A DNA stretch of 64,000 nt, from positions 39,611 through 103,610 of the forward strand of contig JACJWN010000007.1 of NCBI GenBank assembly GCA_020637165.1. The letters are read 5' to 3'. A program made the position numbers and the translations under genes. The DNA comes from Mycolicibacterium sp. GTDB lineage: Bacteria > Actinomycetota > Actinomycetes > Mycobacteriales > Mycobacteriaceae. Numbering within the stretch: position 1 is the first letter of the stretch; every line of letters begins with the position of its first letter. Positions 46,845 to 56,504 of the stretch are shown here, one piece after another. The notes under the pieces were generated by a model. The model saw nothing but the letters and a program-made list of their open reading frames with translations, made no database searches and was not told the DNA's origin.

Positions 46845-48261
46845 GGTCACGTCCCGTGGCGTGGTGTAAGAGCGGTCGCGTGTTCGCGTGAGGCTCTGTG
46901 GTTGTCACTATGCCGTGAGAGCGGTTGTGGGGGCAACGGTTTCGCTGCTGGGGTCGCTGATCTGGAGTAGAGCGAGGCTGGTTTCGGACAGGTAGCGTTT
47001 GTCGGCGACTTGCCATTCGTCGTGGGCCTCGACCAGGACCGAGCCGGCCAGGCGTAGCAGGGCGGCGGGGTTGGGAAAGACCCCGACGACGTCGGTGCGG
47101 CGCTTGATTTCCTTGTTCAACCGCTCCAAGGGATTGGTCGACCAGATCTTCTTCCAATGCGGCACGGGGAAGTCGGCGAAGGCGGTGATGTCGGTGGCGG
47201 CCTCCCGCAGCATGGTTTCGACTTTGGGGAATTGCCGCCCGAGCATGCCGGCGATGGTGTCGAGTTGTTCCCCGGACGTGCTCGGCGTCGGTTGGGCGAA
47301 GATGGTGCGGATCGCCGCGGCCACCATTTCGCCGATCCCTTGGGGACCTGGGGCCAGCAGGTTGCGCAGGAAATGGACCCGGCATCGTTGCCACGAGGAT
47401 CCGATCAGCACGGCCTCGATGGCGGCCCGTAGCCCGGCGTGGGCGTCGGAGATGACCAGCTGGACTCCGGTTAGGCCGCGGGACTTCAGCGACCGCAGAA
47501 ACGCCGTCCAGAACGCCCCGTCCTCGCTGTCGCCGACGTCAAAGCCCAGCACCTCGCGGCGGCCGTCGGCGGCGACTCCGGTGGGCGATGACCACCGCCT
47601 GGGAGACCACGCGGTGGTTGACCCGGGCCTTGCAGTAGGTGGCATCGAGGAACACATAGGGGAAGCGCTGCTCACCCAGCGGCCGGTCGCGGAAGGCGGC
47701 GACCTCGGTGTCGAGGTCCCCGCAGATCCGGGACACCTCGCTCTTGGGAGATCCCGCTATCGGCGCCGAGGGCCTTGACCAGATCGTCGACCTTGCGGGT
47801 CGAGGTGCCATGCAGGTAGGGCTCCATCACCACCGCGAACAGGCACCGATCGACCTGGCGGCGCCGCTCGAGCAGCGCCACGGAAGAACGACCCGCTGCG
47901 CAGCGTGGGGGATCCGCAACCCAGGTCCCCGGCGACGGTGGACAAGGTGCGCGGCCGTGAGCCGTTGCGCTGATTGGTGCGGGTCTGGGTGCGCTCATGG
48001 GCGGCGGCGCCGATCTTGGCGGTCAGCTCGGCGTCGATCAGCGCTTGATAGACGACCTCGCAGGCTTGGGTGATCCGCTCACCGGCATCGGCGGTGCGCA
48101 GTGCATCGAGCACCTCCAACAAGGCAGACTGATCAAGGGCCATCGCGGTGTTCCTCTCGGTAGTGATTCTTGGTCGTTTCACCACAGAGACTCCCGCGAT
48201 GGCCCTCTCACATCACGACCGACACGCCGCCACTACTTACACCACACCCCGGGACATGAAC
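46845..48261 (-). mobile_element. IS256-family element, copy 1
   Basis: The ends GGTCACGTCCCGTGGCG (46845 on) and, inverted, GTTCATGTCCCGGGGTG (to 48261) match those of the copy at 60097-61510. Eight-base target duplications GCGGCGGC flank it at 46837-46844 and 48262-48269. It interrupts istA of IS21 element 2. About 420 bp at the left end are identical to the other copy, but the centre has many single-base indels. Confidence 0.9.
46908..48143 (-). pseudogene. IS256 transposase, frameshifted copy
   Basis: This is the same mutator-type transposase as at 60160-61392 but broken by several indels between about 47268 and 48139, for example GGTGGGCGATG for GGTGGCGATG near 47583 and CTCTTGGGAG for CTCTTGGAG near 47743. 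The reading frame is lost twice. Most changes are in homopolymer runs, so sequence error is possible. Confidence 0.85.
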
Positions 48262-48666
48262 GCGGCGGCCTCGGTGATGTTCCCGGCGCCACAACGCTTT
48301 CGCCTCGGCGACCAGGCGACGGAAGTTGCGATCCGACCCGGTGTATCCCGCGGCGCGGGCGATCGGCAACATCCGCTTGGCCGACATCCGGCCCTCGGAC
48401 TTGGCAACCCGCTCGGCGACCAGATCGGCCACCACGTCGTAGTTGTGTTCCCGCTCAGCTCGCACAGCCGGCGGATCCCCGGCCTGCTCGGCATGGAATT
48501 TCTCCATAACCCGCTTGACGGTCTTGTGGGTCGTGCTGCACACATCGGCGGCAGCTCGATACGACCCGAGTTCTTGATAGGCGGCAATGATGTCCATACG
48601 GTCCTTCGCAGACTTCAATGGAACTCCCCGGTGGTGGTGATGAATGGTTGGCACCTTCACCGTCAC
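48262..48666 (-). pseudogene. istA: IstA transposase of IS21 element 2, N-terminal part
   Basis: The frame begins at 48666 with MTVKVPTIHHHHRGVPLKS and includes the helix-turn-helix AAADVCSTTHKTVKRVMEKF, ending HHRGRR at the IS256 insertion. It continues at 46836 on the other side of IS256, giving HHRGRRPAVWSPGQ. The start codon is inferred. Confidence 0.82.
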
Positions 48667-48782
48667 CGCCGGGGCCCTCAGTTCCTGATCAACACGACGA
48701 ACACAGGGTGGGGACTTTCATCTGGCCAAAACTGGGGACCTCCACCTGGCCACCAGTGGGGACTTTGTCATGGCCACGGACA

Positions 48783-50082
48783 CACGCCAAGCTCGACCGT
48801 AAGACGGTCCGCAAGTATTTGGCCGGTGACGGCACGCCCGGGGTCCGGGCGCGGTCCGGACCGGATCCGTTTGAGCCGTTCGCCGACTACGTCACCGCCC
48901 GGTTGGTCGAGGACCCGCACCTGTGGGTCCGCACCCTGTTTGACGAGTTGGAGGACCTGGGGTTCGGACTGTCGTATCAGAGCCTGACCCGCATCATCCG
49001 GGAGCGGGGCCTGCGCCCGGTGTGCCACGCATGCCGGACCGCGACCGACCGGCCCAACGCGGTGATCGAACACACCCCTGGTGATGAAACCCAATGGGAC
49101 TGGCTGGAATTGCCGAATCCACCCACATCATGGGGGTGGGGCAAATCGGCCGATCTGTTGGTCGGCTCGCTGGCGCATTCGGGCAAGTGGCGGGCGGTGC
49201 TGTCGGCCTCCCAGGACCAGCCGCACCTGATCGCCGGGTTGGGTGCATCACCTCACCCTGGGCGGCGGTGCGAGCCGGGGGTGGCGGTTCGACCGGATGC
49301 TGGCCGCCGTGTGATCCGGCCTCCGGGAGGTCAGCGCCTCGTTCGCCGGGCAGGCCAAGCACTACGGGTGTCGGTCGCGATCACTGCTCCGCCCCGGCGC
49401 GGCAAACTGCAAGGGCGTGGTGGAGAAGGTCAACCACACCGCCGCCCAGCGGTGGTGGCGCATCCCTGGCCGATGAGCTGACCGTCGAGGAAACACAGGC
49501 CAGCCTGGACCGGTTCGCCTGCGCTGCGGGGACACCCGGTTACGGGCCACTGCCGACGCCGACGCTCACTCGGTCGCGGTGGTTGCCGCAGCCAGCCAAC
49601 CGCTGGCCACGGCACCGCCGCCGCACCCGGTGGTGATCCGCGAGGCCTGCACCGCGCCCCGGCAGGCGTTGGTGTCCTACCGCGGCAACTGGCCACTCGG
49701 TGCCCCCTGAAATTGGCCGGCGCGGCGGTGGTCGTCTCCCACCCGATCGGCGGGCAGGACGTCGATATCGCCACCGCCGTGGGCATCGTGATCGCCTGCC
49801 ACCGGCTGGCCGCCGACGGCCTGGGCGTCGCGGTGCGCGACAAAGGCCACGTCCTGGCGCTCACCACGCCGCAGCCATGGCCACCGCCACCAGCGGGCAC
49901 CCGCATCGGCGCACAGGAACGCATCCCACCGGGCCAGGCAGCCAAGGCCGCAGACACCAAAATCCTCGCCGCCCAGGCCGGCGAGACCGACAACATCCAA
50001 CCCCTCAACCAGCACAAGTTGGTCGATTCCACCTGTCATCGACCTGGCCGCCTACGAGCGGGCAGCCCAGAAAGGACCCTGA
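48783..50082 (+). pseudogene. IstA of IS21 element 1, second fragment, multiply frameshifted
   Basis: After the CACGC duplication the frame continues KLDRKTVRKYLAGDGTPGVR, then SYQSLTRIIRERGL and the catalytic DETQWDWLELP. From about 49240 on, single-base changes shift the frame several times (HLTLGGGASRG, GVVEKVNHTAAQRWW, RLRATADADAHSVAVVA). The end IDLAAYERAAQKGP stops at 50080-50082. It is inactive as read. Confidence 0.78.
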
Positions 50083-50935
50083 TCAGAAGCCAGCACACCC
50101 TGCACGGGCCAAGACCAGCCCCTGCACCCATCGACGACTCGCCCGCCACCGCGGCCCGGCGTCTATCAACAGCGCGCGCTCGCACCTGGCTGGAGCTCAA
50201 ACTCCACGACGCCGCCCAAGCGCTGCCCGCGGTCCTGGACCAGGCCAACGCCGAGGGCCTGTCGGTGCCGACCGCCTGCCCTGCAACGACTGCTGGCAGT
50301 CGAGGTCGACGCCTCCACCGCCCGCCGGCTCGCCATGGCGGGGCTGCGCCTCGCCTGCCGCGCCCTATTCCCGGCCACCTCGCCGACTTCGCCGTCGACG
50401 CGCCCGTGGGCATCGCACTGATCCCCGAGCCGATCTGGGCAGCTGCCGTCGAGACCGCCACCAACAGGCCTGCCCATCGGCCCACCGGTTCGCCGCGCAA
50501 AACCCACCCGGTCGGTGATCGGCCCGGCCGCCGCCCACGCCGGCTACCGCACCGCACCACTGCCGCCGACCTGGCAGCCCGCTGCCACCGCGCCGCGATC
50601 GAGGGCCACTGGGCCGCCGCCATACGCGGTGGTGATCCGCGGGCCGACCCTGCACGGTGCCGACGAGGCGGGCTACCTGCCACGCCCGCGAAGCCGCCTC
50701 AGCGCTGTTTCAGGTTGCCCCAACGGATTTGTTAAAAACCAGCGCGGCGGTGGTCCACTCAACCGATCGGCGTGGGGTCGTGGGGAGAAATATCGCCACC
50801 ACCCGCCGCCGGCATCGTGATCGCCTGCTACACCGGCTCGCGGCCTCGACCTGAGCGTCTACCGGCGCGCGACACGCCGCTGCGTCCTGCACCGAACCAA
50901 CGCCGGCAGCCACAACCGCCACCAGCAGAGCACCC
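50083..50935 (+). pseudogene. Degenerate istB, copy a
   Basis: Pieces of an IstB ATPase appear in changing frames: VYQQRARTWLELKLHDAAQ near 50160, LPAVLDQANAEGLSVPTA, TTAADLAARCHRAAIEGHW near 50560, and a Walker-B-like DEAGYLPRPREAASALFQV near 50660. The Walker A region is not intact. It belongs to IS21 element 1. A second, differently damaged istB follows at 51186-52078. Confidence 0.6.
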
Positions 50936-51185
50936 GCAGGCGAGGAATTTCATGAGCCACCGGGCCCGGCAGCCCGAACCGCATCACTGGACTACCGCAG
51001 CCCTCGCCGCCCGAGGCCTTCTCGCGACCACCAACACGGCCGCAACCCTCAACCAACACCAACCGTCCGGGAAAGCGGGATCGACCTGGCCAGGCCTACG
51101 CAGCCAACCTAGGAACGAAACCTGGGGCAAGTTCACCCCTGAGCCCGTCTTCACCAGCGCACACCCGCACTTACGGACCAGCCTT
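50936..51185 (+). repeat. Diverged extra copy of the IS21 right end plus IS3 tail
   Basis: GCGAGGAATTTCATGAGC, then CATCACTGGACTACCGCAGCC, CGTCCGGGAAAGCGGGA and TAGGAACGAAACCTGGGG occur here in the same order as at 52090-52284. Together with the flanking istB copies this makes the stretch 50157-51185 a diverged tandem duplicate of 51230-52330. Confidence 0.7.
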
Positions 51186-52078
51186 AGTGCACGCCATCGA
51201 CATCAGCGCCCGCAAACCGCGGCTCAGCGCCCTCTATCAACAGCTGCGCTCGCAAGTGGCCGAGCTCAAACTCACGACGCCACCCAGCATGCGGCCACCG
51301 GTCCGGAGGCAGGCCAGTAACCGAGGGGCACTGTCGTTGACCGCCGCCCTGCAACGAGCGGCCTGGCAGTCGAGGTCGTGATCCGGTGCCGAAGCCTACC
51401 GGAGGGCCGGGCAGCGCGCTGTTCGGCGGTGCCTGTAGCGGCAATGTCGATCCAGGCGCTCACGGCCATCTTGCCTCGCCGACTGGCGACGTTGACGCCG
51501 CCGTTGGCAAAACTCGATTTCCTGGTCGACGAAGCCTCCTGCAGCTGCCGCTACCGGTACGCCCGACGGCCACCAACACGTTGCCTCGTCGGCGACCGCA
51601 ACCAGCTGGGCCCTGGTCTCGGTCGGACAGCCCCAGTCGGCGCCGACGATCACCCCGGCGTGGGCACCCGGTCACCACCGCCGCCGACCCACCGCCCGCC
51701 GGAGTGCGGTCCTGCGCCGCGATCGGGGTGCTGGACCACCACCATGAATGCTTCGCCGAGCACCCGGCGCGAACAGCCATCGCGAACGGCGGCTTACCTG
51801 CCACTGCCCGGTGCAGATAGCCGATGTCAGCGGTCCAGACCAGGTTGTCTCCCAACGATATTTGAAAACCAGCATCGTCATCACCACCAACCGCGGCGTG
51901 GGGTCCTGGGGAGAAATCCTCGGCGACACCACCGTCGCCGCCGCCATGCTCGACCGCCTGCTACACCGCTCCATCGCGGTCAACCTCGACGGTGAGTCCT
52001 ACCGCCTCCGCGACCACCACGCCGCCGCGGAAACCCTGCACCGAACCACCACCGGCAACCGCCAACCGCTACGCTGAC
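51186..52078 (+). pseudogene. Degenerate istB, copy b
   Basis: The N-terminal part (LSALYQQLRSQVAELKL, near 51220) and an intact-looking C-terminus (LKTSIVITTNRGVGSWGEIL, LDRLLHRSIAVNLDG, ESYRLRDHHAAAETLHR) to a stop at 52076-52078 are clear. Between 51300 and 51850 the expected ATPase core is scrambled and no Walker A is readable. This copy adjoins the real right end of IS21 element 1. Confidence 0.65.
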
Positions 52079-52139
52079 AGAGCCCCGCAGGTGAGGAATT
52101 TCGATGAGCACACCTGGGGACTTTCAACGAACCTCATCA

Positions 52140-52202
52140 CTGGACTACCGCAGCCCCATCGACTACGAAAGACTTCACACGACCACCAACACGGCCGCGT
52201 GA
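52140..52202 (+). pseudogene. IS3 OrfB, last 20 codons
   Basis: After the CTGG duplication the OrfB frame finishes as DYRSPIDYERLHTTTNTAA followed by TGA (52200-52202). Joined to HSAL at 44583, it restores the usual IS3 C-terminal motif NPxRRHSALDYRSPIDYE. This is direct evidence that IS21 element 1 landed in this orfB. Confidence 0.88.
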
Positions 52203-52242
52203 ACACCCAACACCAGCCGTCCGGGAAAGCGGGAACAGGTCA

Positions 52243-52284
52243 GGCCCCTCGCAACCAACTAGGAACGAAACCTGGGGTAGTTCA
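52243..52284 (+). mobile_element. Right-end remnant of the outermost IS3-type element
   Basis: CTCGCAACCAACTAGGAACG and AAACCTGGGGTAGTTCA (ending at 52284) match the right end of the intact IS3 at 63931-63969. The partner left part is at 43177-43412. Confidence 0.85.
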
Positions 52285-52566
52285 CTCCCGAGCCCGTCTT
52301 CACGGTGCGCACGTAGGCCACCACCGCACACTACGGACCCCGCCTTAGTGCGCAAATCCCCACCATCAGCGCCGCAAACCCGCAGCTCACCGCCCCGCAA
52401 CCCGACAAGGGCCGCCCGAGTGACAAAAGTCAGGTACTACACCCAGCATGCGGCCACCAAGACGGAGGCACGCCAGTAACCGAGTGGGCATGAAAGCCGG
52501 GGCAGTTCAGGTGGACCGACTATCGGGGATCGCTCAGACCCCACCATCCGGATGAAGCCCGTCGCA
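52285..52566. other. Spacer between the IS stack and the beta-helix gene
   Basis: This gene-free sequence includes segments resembling 51135-51420 (for example ACCCAGCATGCGGCCACC and GCCAGTAACCGAG), so part of it belongs to the duplicated zone. No promoter or terminator is evident at the beta-helix gene's 3' end. Confidence 0.5.
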
Positions 52567-55449
52567 TTATGACGCGATATGGATATGAACGAGTGGGAGG
52601 TTACCGCGAGAGCCGTAGGTAGTCGTAAAAGTCGAGGGCAGCTGCCCGGTCACATTATTTTGTACGTATCCACAGTTGTTTGCCGTCGTGACTGCGCCGC
52701 TCCCAACCATTGGATTGTCGCCACTGACAACAGTGACATCTGGCGCTGCGGTCTGCGCCACGAACGAAAGCCAATACAGACCAGGGTTGAGAGTAGCCGT
52801 CAGAGTGGCGTCCTCTTTGTATCCGATCGAATCTGTGGCTACAACCCCCGCCGATCCAGCAACCAGATCTCCTGGATAGCCGCCATAGCCATCCCTAACA
52901 TCCTCGTATATACCTACGCGCCCTTTTGATCCGGCAGTGCCCGACTCCGTAACCACTGTGACGCCAATGCGGTCGATCTTTACCCGCTGCGGAACAAAAA
53001 TCGGCACTGCTGACAGACAGTTGAGTTTGGTGGGCATCGAAGATCTCGTAGCGCCGACCGTGCAGTAGTAAAGGCCTGGGCGCATCCGCGCACCCGCCTC
53101 CTGCCCCACCCCTAACGGCTGGGCGGCTCTCCCATAACCGTGAACCCCGAAATAGGGCGGCACGATGAAGCTCGATTCCGTTAGCAGGACCGCTTCCGTG
53201 TCTTCTGTTTCATTACTGTGGACTGTTATATTCAAGCCGTAGTAGCCGTTGTTCAAATTTATAGGTGTCGTCCCACAAGCACCGATGCGGTTCGCAATGA
53301 TCCAGAGATCGTCGCTGACGGCGCTTTCGGCAGAACCGCCTGCGATATAAACGCCGCTGTCCTGAGCCCCAGTCAAATGATTTCGGTCGATGGTGATATC
53401 GGTCTGGATGTTCGCAGTGGCCGCTTGTAACGGTTTCAGGCAAATGCCCATTTTGCTGGTGCCGATCTGGCCAGAGCAGTCCAGCCTATTCCCGGTGATC
53501 TCCGCACCGGTATTGGTGTCGCCGGCGATCCAAATGCCGTGGGCCGGAAAGCCTTGGATAGTGTTATTGGTGATCCTTGCGTTTTTGAGTGGATCGTTCA
53601 CAAGAATGCCGTGATGCCCAGAGACATCACCTTCGCCACCGACCGTGTAGGCGGGTCCGCTGAGGTCGATAAAATTTCCATCGATCACAAGGTTAGTGCC
53701 GGCGTTGCCGTCATAAGAATGACTTCCATTTCCAACTATGATTCCAGAACGAAATGTTTCATTGTTGCTCTCAGCGTTTAGCCTCGAACCCAAAATATGG
53801 TTTCCCCGAACCATGGTATTCGAGCCCCGAACTATTATCCCTCCACCGCACTCCCTCACGGTGCAGTTGACTACCTTGACCACATCAGAATTGTGGGTTG
53901 AGATTCCCGGCGCATTACAATTCTCCGCGGTGCATCCCAGATACAGCACGTCGCGACCGTCGTTGACATCGAATGTATGACGGTTGCGGCGACCATAGCA
54001 ACCGATCCACTTCACCATGTGAACCTCTGAGGCAGAGAAGCCCTTACCGAGGCCGGTTCTATTGCAATTATCGACGCGGCAGTCCTCGGCGGTGAAGTTC
54101 ATACCCACCCAGCAGTCGATTCCTCCCGTGGGGCATCCATCGACATTGATGTTGAATAACCTAACGCCGTCAAAGTACCGGACATTCAGTCCCAGCTGGT
54201 CGGTCGTACCGTCACCTGCGCCGAGGATTTTGAGGTCGCGGATGGTGAGGTTCCTGATCGGATTATGGTGCTGGACCTCGACGGCGAAACCGCTAAGCGA
54301 GTAGGTATTCCAAGTCCGCGAGTCCAACACTACGGTGTTACCGTCCGGTACGGACTCAATTCGCGCGATCTCTTGTCGGGCGTCACTAACGCCGCTGTTG
54401 AGGCTGAAGGGCTCGGCGTCTGAGCGAATTGCCAAGAGATCACCTGGCTTCCAGCCTGCGGTACTCTCCACAGCCAGGATATTCGTCCGCGACGTTACAA
54501 CCGCCGTGAGTGGCGTAGAAGCGGACCTAGACCCCGCCAGCCACAAAACCGTAATTGGAGCACTTGGAGCGTATAACGTCGCGCCTTGGCCATCAATTAG
54601 AACGTCCGGCTTATCCGTTAACCAAAATTGCAATTGCTCATCAATCGTGTAGGTCACCCCCTGGCCGAACTTGATTTCGCCGCCCGCTTTGAGCGCATCG
54701 AAGGCGGCGGCGATAAGCTCGTTGTCTGTCCGTACACCATCCCGGAAGTCCTCCACGAAAACCGTCTGCGCTAGACCAACAGTGCCGCGCTGCGCTAGTG
54801 CATTTTGCGCAGGAAGATCCTTTCCCGCCTTTGTGACCGAATCGGCAGTCCCTGCCGTGGGGGGCACATGCGGATTCCGCGGGGCGAGTGCGTTTCGGTA
54901 GGTGCTTGGGCGGTTAGACATAGCACCGGCAACCCCGCCGGCCAAGCCAGCCGTCGCGAAGCCAAGGGTTAGCAGAGAGATCCGTCGACTCGGATCGACC
55001 ACATCGGCCCGTGCGGTATCGACCACGTCGGCCCGCGCGGTAGCGTCTTTAATCGGGACGGAAGCCAGCAGGCGGAGCACCGCGATTGCGCACCCAGCCC
55101 CCACGAGGGTCGGAACTATGTCAGCGAGGCGTGCTTCCGGCTGAGCCAGCACCGCCGCGCAGCCGGCCGCTCCGGCAACAAGGAAGCTGGCCCGCAAAAC
55201 GCGTGACCGCTTCACCATCGCAACGACTGCGGCGACTAGTGCCAAGACCTCCAGCACCATTAACGAAACGAATATCTTGGAGGAAGAACCGAACTCTTGG
55301 ACTGACCATTCCCTGACCGGACCAGGAATAAGGTTCATCACGTCGGCGGCGGGCGAAAAGAAGGCCGACAGCAACTGCGCGACCCCAAAGCCTACTAGGG
55401 CAGCAGCAACTCCAACGGCCATCCGGCGGGTCGTCAAGATATCGGCCAC
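52567..55449 (-). CDS. Membrane-anchored right-handed beta-helix protein
   Basis: This 960-residue protein has four membrane helices in its first 130 residues, then a spacer with the repeat ARADVVD and a fifth hydrophobic segment (about 155-175; LTLGFATAGLAGGVAGAM). A pectate-lyase-like beta-helix covers about 240-740 (repeating N-x-V-I-x-N, GIxV and C-x-V elements; VEDFRDGVRTDNELIAAAFDAL start), and a beta-sandwich-like C-terminal domain ends it. The membrane part resembles the anchor of actinobacterial molybdopterin oxidoreductases, which is inference. Such beta-helices usually bind or cut polysaccharides. The GTG at 55449 starts it; the GC content is low for the window. Confidence 0.78.
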   Translation of the reverse strand: MADILTTRRMAVGVAAALVGFGVAQLLSAFFSPAADVMNLIPGPVREWSVQEFGSSSKIFVSLMVLEVLALVAAVVAMVKRSRVLRASFLVAGAAGCAAVLAQPEARLADIVPTLVGAGCAIAVLRLLASVPIKDATARADVVDTARADVVDPSRRISLLTLGFATAGLAGGVAGAMSNRPSTYRNALAPRNPHVPPTAGTADSVTKAGKDLPAQNALAQRGTVGLAQTVFVEDFRDGVRTDNELIAAAFDALKAGGEIKFGQGVTYTIDEQLQFWLTDKPDVLIDGQGATLYAPSAPITVLWLAGSRSASTPLTAVVTSRTNILAVESTAGWKPGDLLAIRSDAEPFSLNSGVSDARQEIARIESVPDGNTVVLDSRTWNTYSLSGFAVEVQHHNPIRNLTIRDLKILGAGDGTTDQLGLNVRYFDGVRLFNINVDGCPTGGIDCWVGMNFTAEDCRVDNCNRTGLGKGFSASEVHMVKWIGCYGRRNRHTFDVNDGRDVLYLGCTAENCNAPGISTHNSDVVKVVNCTVRECGGGIIVRGSNTMVRGNHILGSRLNAESNNETFRSGIIVGNGSHSYDGNAGTNLVIDGNFIDLSGPAYTVGGEGDVSGHHGILVNDPLKNARITNNTIQGFPAHGIWIAGDTNTGAEITGNRLDCSGQIGTSKMGICLKPLQAATANIQTDITIDRNHLTGAQDSGVYIAGGSAESAVSDDLWIIANRIGACGTTPINLNNGYYGLNITVHSNETEDTEAVLLTESSFIVPPYFGVHGYGRAAQPLGVGQEAGARMRPGLYYCTVGATRSSMPTKLNCLSAVPIFVPQRVKIDRIGVTVVTESGTAGSKGRVGIYEDVRDGYGGYPGDLVAGSAGVVATDSIGYKEDATLTATLNPGLYWLSFVAQTAAPDVTVVSGDNPMVGSGAVTTANNCGYVQNNVTGQLPSTFTTTYGSRGNLPLVHIHIAS

Positions 55450-55818
55450 GCCCCCAATCTACCGATTGTAGACCCGCGAGCGGCTGCCGGTCGGTTGACG
55501 ATTTGGCGTCACTGTAAGGCCCGAGTCCAGTTGGGCACCGCCGACGCCAGTGTGGTCGGGGCAACAAGCCGGGCGCGTGCTGGATGACCCGGGCAAGCAA
55601 CCGCCTACCCAACGCCGCCCAGGCGATTCAAGGCGCCACTGAGGCTGATGCTCTTATCGGTGTTGCAGGTCAACCCGCCGCCTTTCATCGGCTGCGCCAG
55701 AGGTTTTTGACCTGCTCGGTTGCCCGCAACTAGTGTCGGCCCTTGCAGAAAGATTCCTAAAGAAGTTTTCATTAACGGAGAGCGGCCGGTTTCAGAGAGG
55801 GCACAGGGCTCAGGGTAG
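55450..55818. other. Divergent intergenic region (beta-helix / acyltransferase)
   Basis: This 369-bp stretch separates two divergently transcribed surface-glycan genes and should hold both promoters. AT-rich words occur at 55750-55780 (AAAGATTCCTAAAGAAGTTTTC). No clear -10/-35 pair, hairpin or mobile-element end was seen; short open frames have no recognisable motifs. Confidence 0.5.
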
Positions 55819-56438
55819 ATGATCGTCCAACACCAGCGACACGGGAGCGACAAGAACGCTATCCGTGGACATAGCCGTCCGGACCTTCAGGGAATGCGAG
55901 CGGTCGCCGTACTAGCGGTGTTCGCCGACCATTTGTTCGGCTGGCCATCAGGCGGATTCGTCGGCGTTGACATATTTTTCGTCCTTAGCGGTTTCTTCAT
56001 TACCGGGCTCCTGATCCGGGAGAGGACGGCTACAGGAACGATTTCCTTCCAAGACTTCTATGTCCGCCGCGTGAAGCGCATCCTCCCGTCCGCCGTGCTA
56101 GTACTCGTCGTAACCGTGATCCTCTCCTACCTGCTGTTGCCCGCAATCCGCGCTAGAAGCACTCTCCTCGACTCTCTGTACGCCGCTCTGTTTGTCGCCA
56201 ACTTCCGGTTCGAAGCCCTGGGGGCAGACTACTTCCAACAGGGGCAGCCGCCGTCACCTCTGCAGCATTACTGGTCATTGTCCATCGAAGAGCAGTTTTA
56301 TTTCGTGTGGCCCGCCTTGCTTGCGCTTCTGTTCATTCTCCCGAGGCGTGGCCATCGCCGCGGGAACACGCAGGCCCACCAAAAATGGTTGTTCGCCGCA
56401 ATGGCGACCGTCGTCTCTGCCTCTTTTGGTTGGGGACT
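55819..56438 (+). pseudogene. O-acyltransferase (OafA/YrhL type), N-terminal fragment
   Basis: The frame opens with MIVQHQRHG and shows the acyltransferase-3 start RPDLQGMRAVAVLAVFADHLFG, the VDIFFVLSGFFITGLL helix, FYVRRVKRILPS and LQHYWSLSIEEQFYFVWP. These are the catalytic-histidine and substrate-entry regions of the membrane domain. It is cut near 56438 by an IS3 element and continues at 57765. Confidence 0.88.
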
Positions 56439-56504
56439 TGACCCCATGTGTTGGACACGCTCAATCCCGGGATGTTCCTGGGGGAAGCGAGATGATTCAA
56501 CGCG

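Larger units (their letters stand above)
44801..48782 (-). mobile_element. IS21-family element 2 (minus strand), interrupted by IS256
   Basis: The ends are inverted repeats beginning TGTC, sharing GGTGGCCAGGT and TCCCC blocks. Five-base target duplications CACGC lie at 44796-44800 and 48783-48787. It carries istB and a split istA on the minus strand. Without the IS256 copy it is about 2.56 kb. Removing it rejoins IstA of element 1 in frame, proving the order of insertion. Confidence 0.9.
44584..52139 (+). mobile_element. IS21-family element 1 (old, plus strand), interrupted and decayed
   Basis: The left end TGATGGCGCTCACTGAAAAT (44584 on) contains two head-to-tail motif copies (second at 44610) and is matched by an inverted right end reading TGATGAGGTTCGTTGAAAGT from 52139 inward. 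CTGG flanks both sides (44580-44583 and 52140-52143). IstA is split by IS21 element 2 with a CACGC duplication; istA and istB carry many frameshifts. It is not functional as read. Confidence 0.83.
43413..52242 (+). mobile_element. IS3-family element, interrupted by IS21 copies
   Basis: The left end TGACCTGTTCCCGCTTTCCC (from 43413) matches the right end as an inverted repeat, GGGAAAGCGGGAACAGGTCA ending at 52242. It carries orfA and a frameshifted orfB that is split at 44583/52140. Removing the IS21 copy and one CTGG duplication rejoins orfB in frame. Without inserts the element is about 1.3 kb, normal for IS3. Confidence 0.88.

Noticed and set aside
47757-48185. Separate small genes on the minus strand within the IS256 copy
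   Set aside because: They are pieces of one frameshifted transposase, shown by alignment with the intact copy at 60160-61392.
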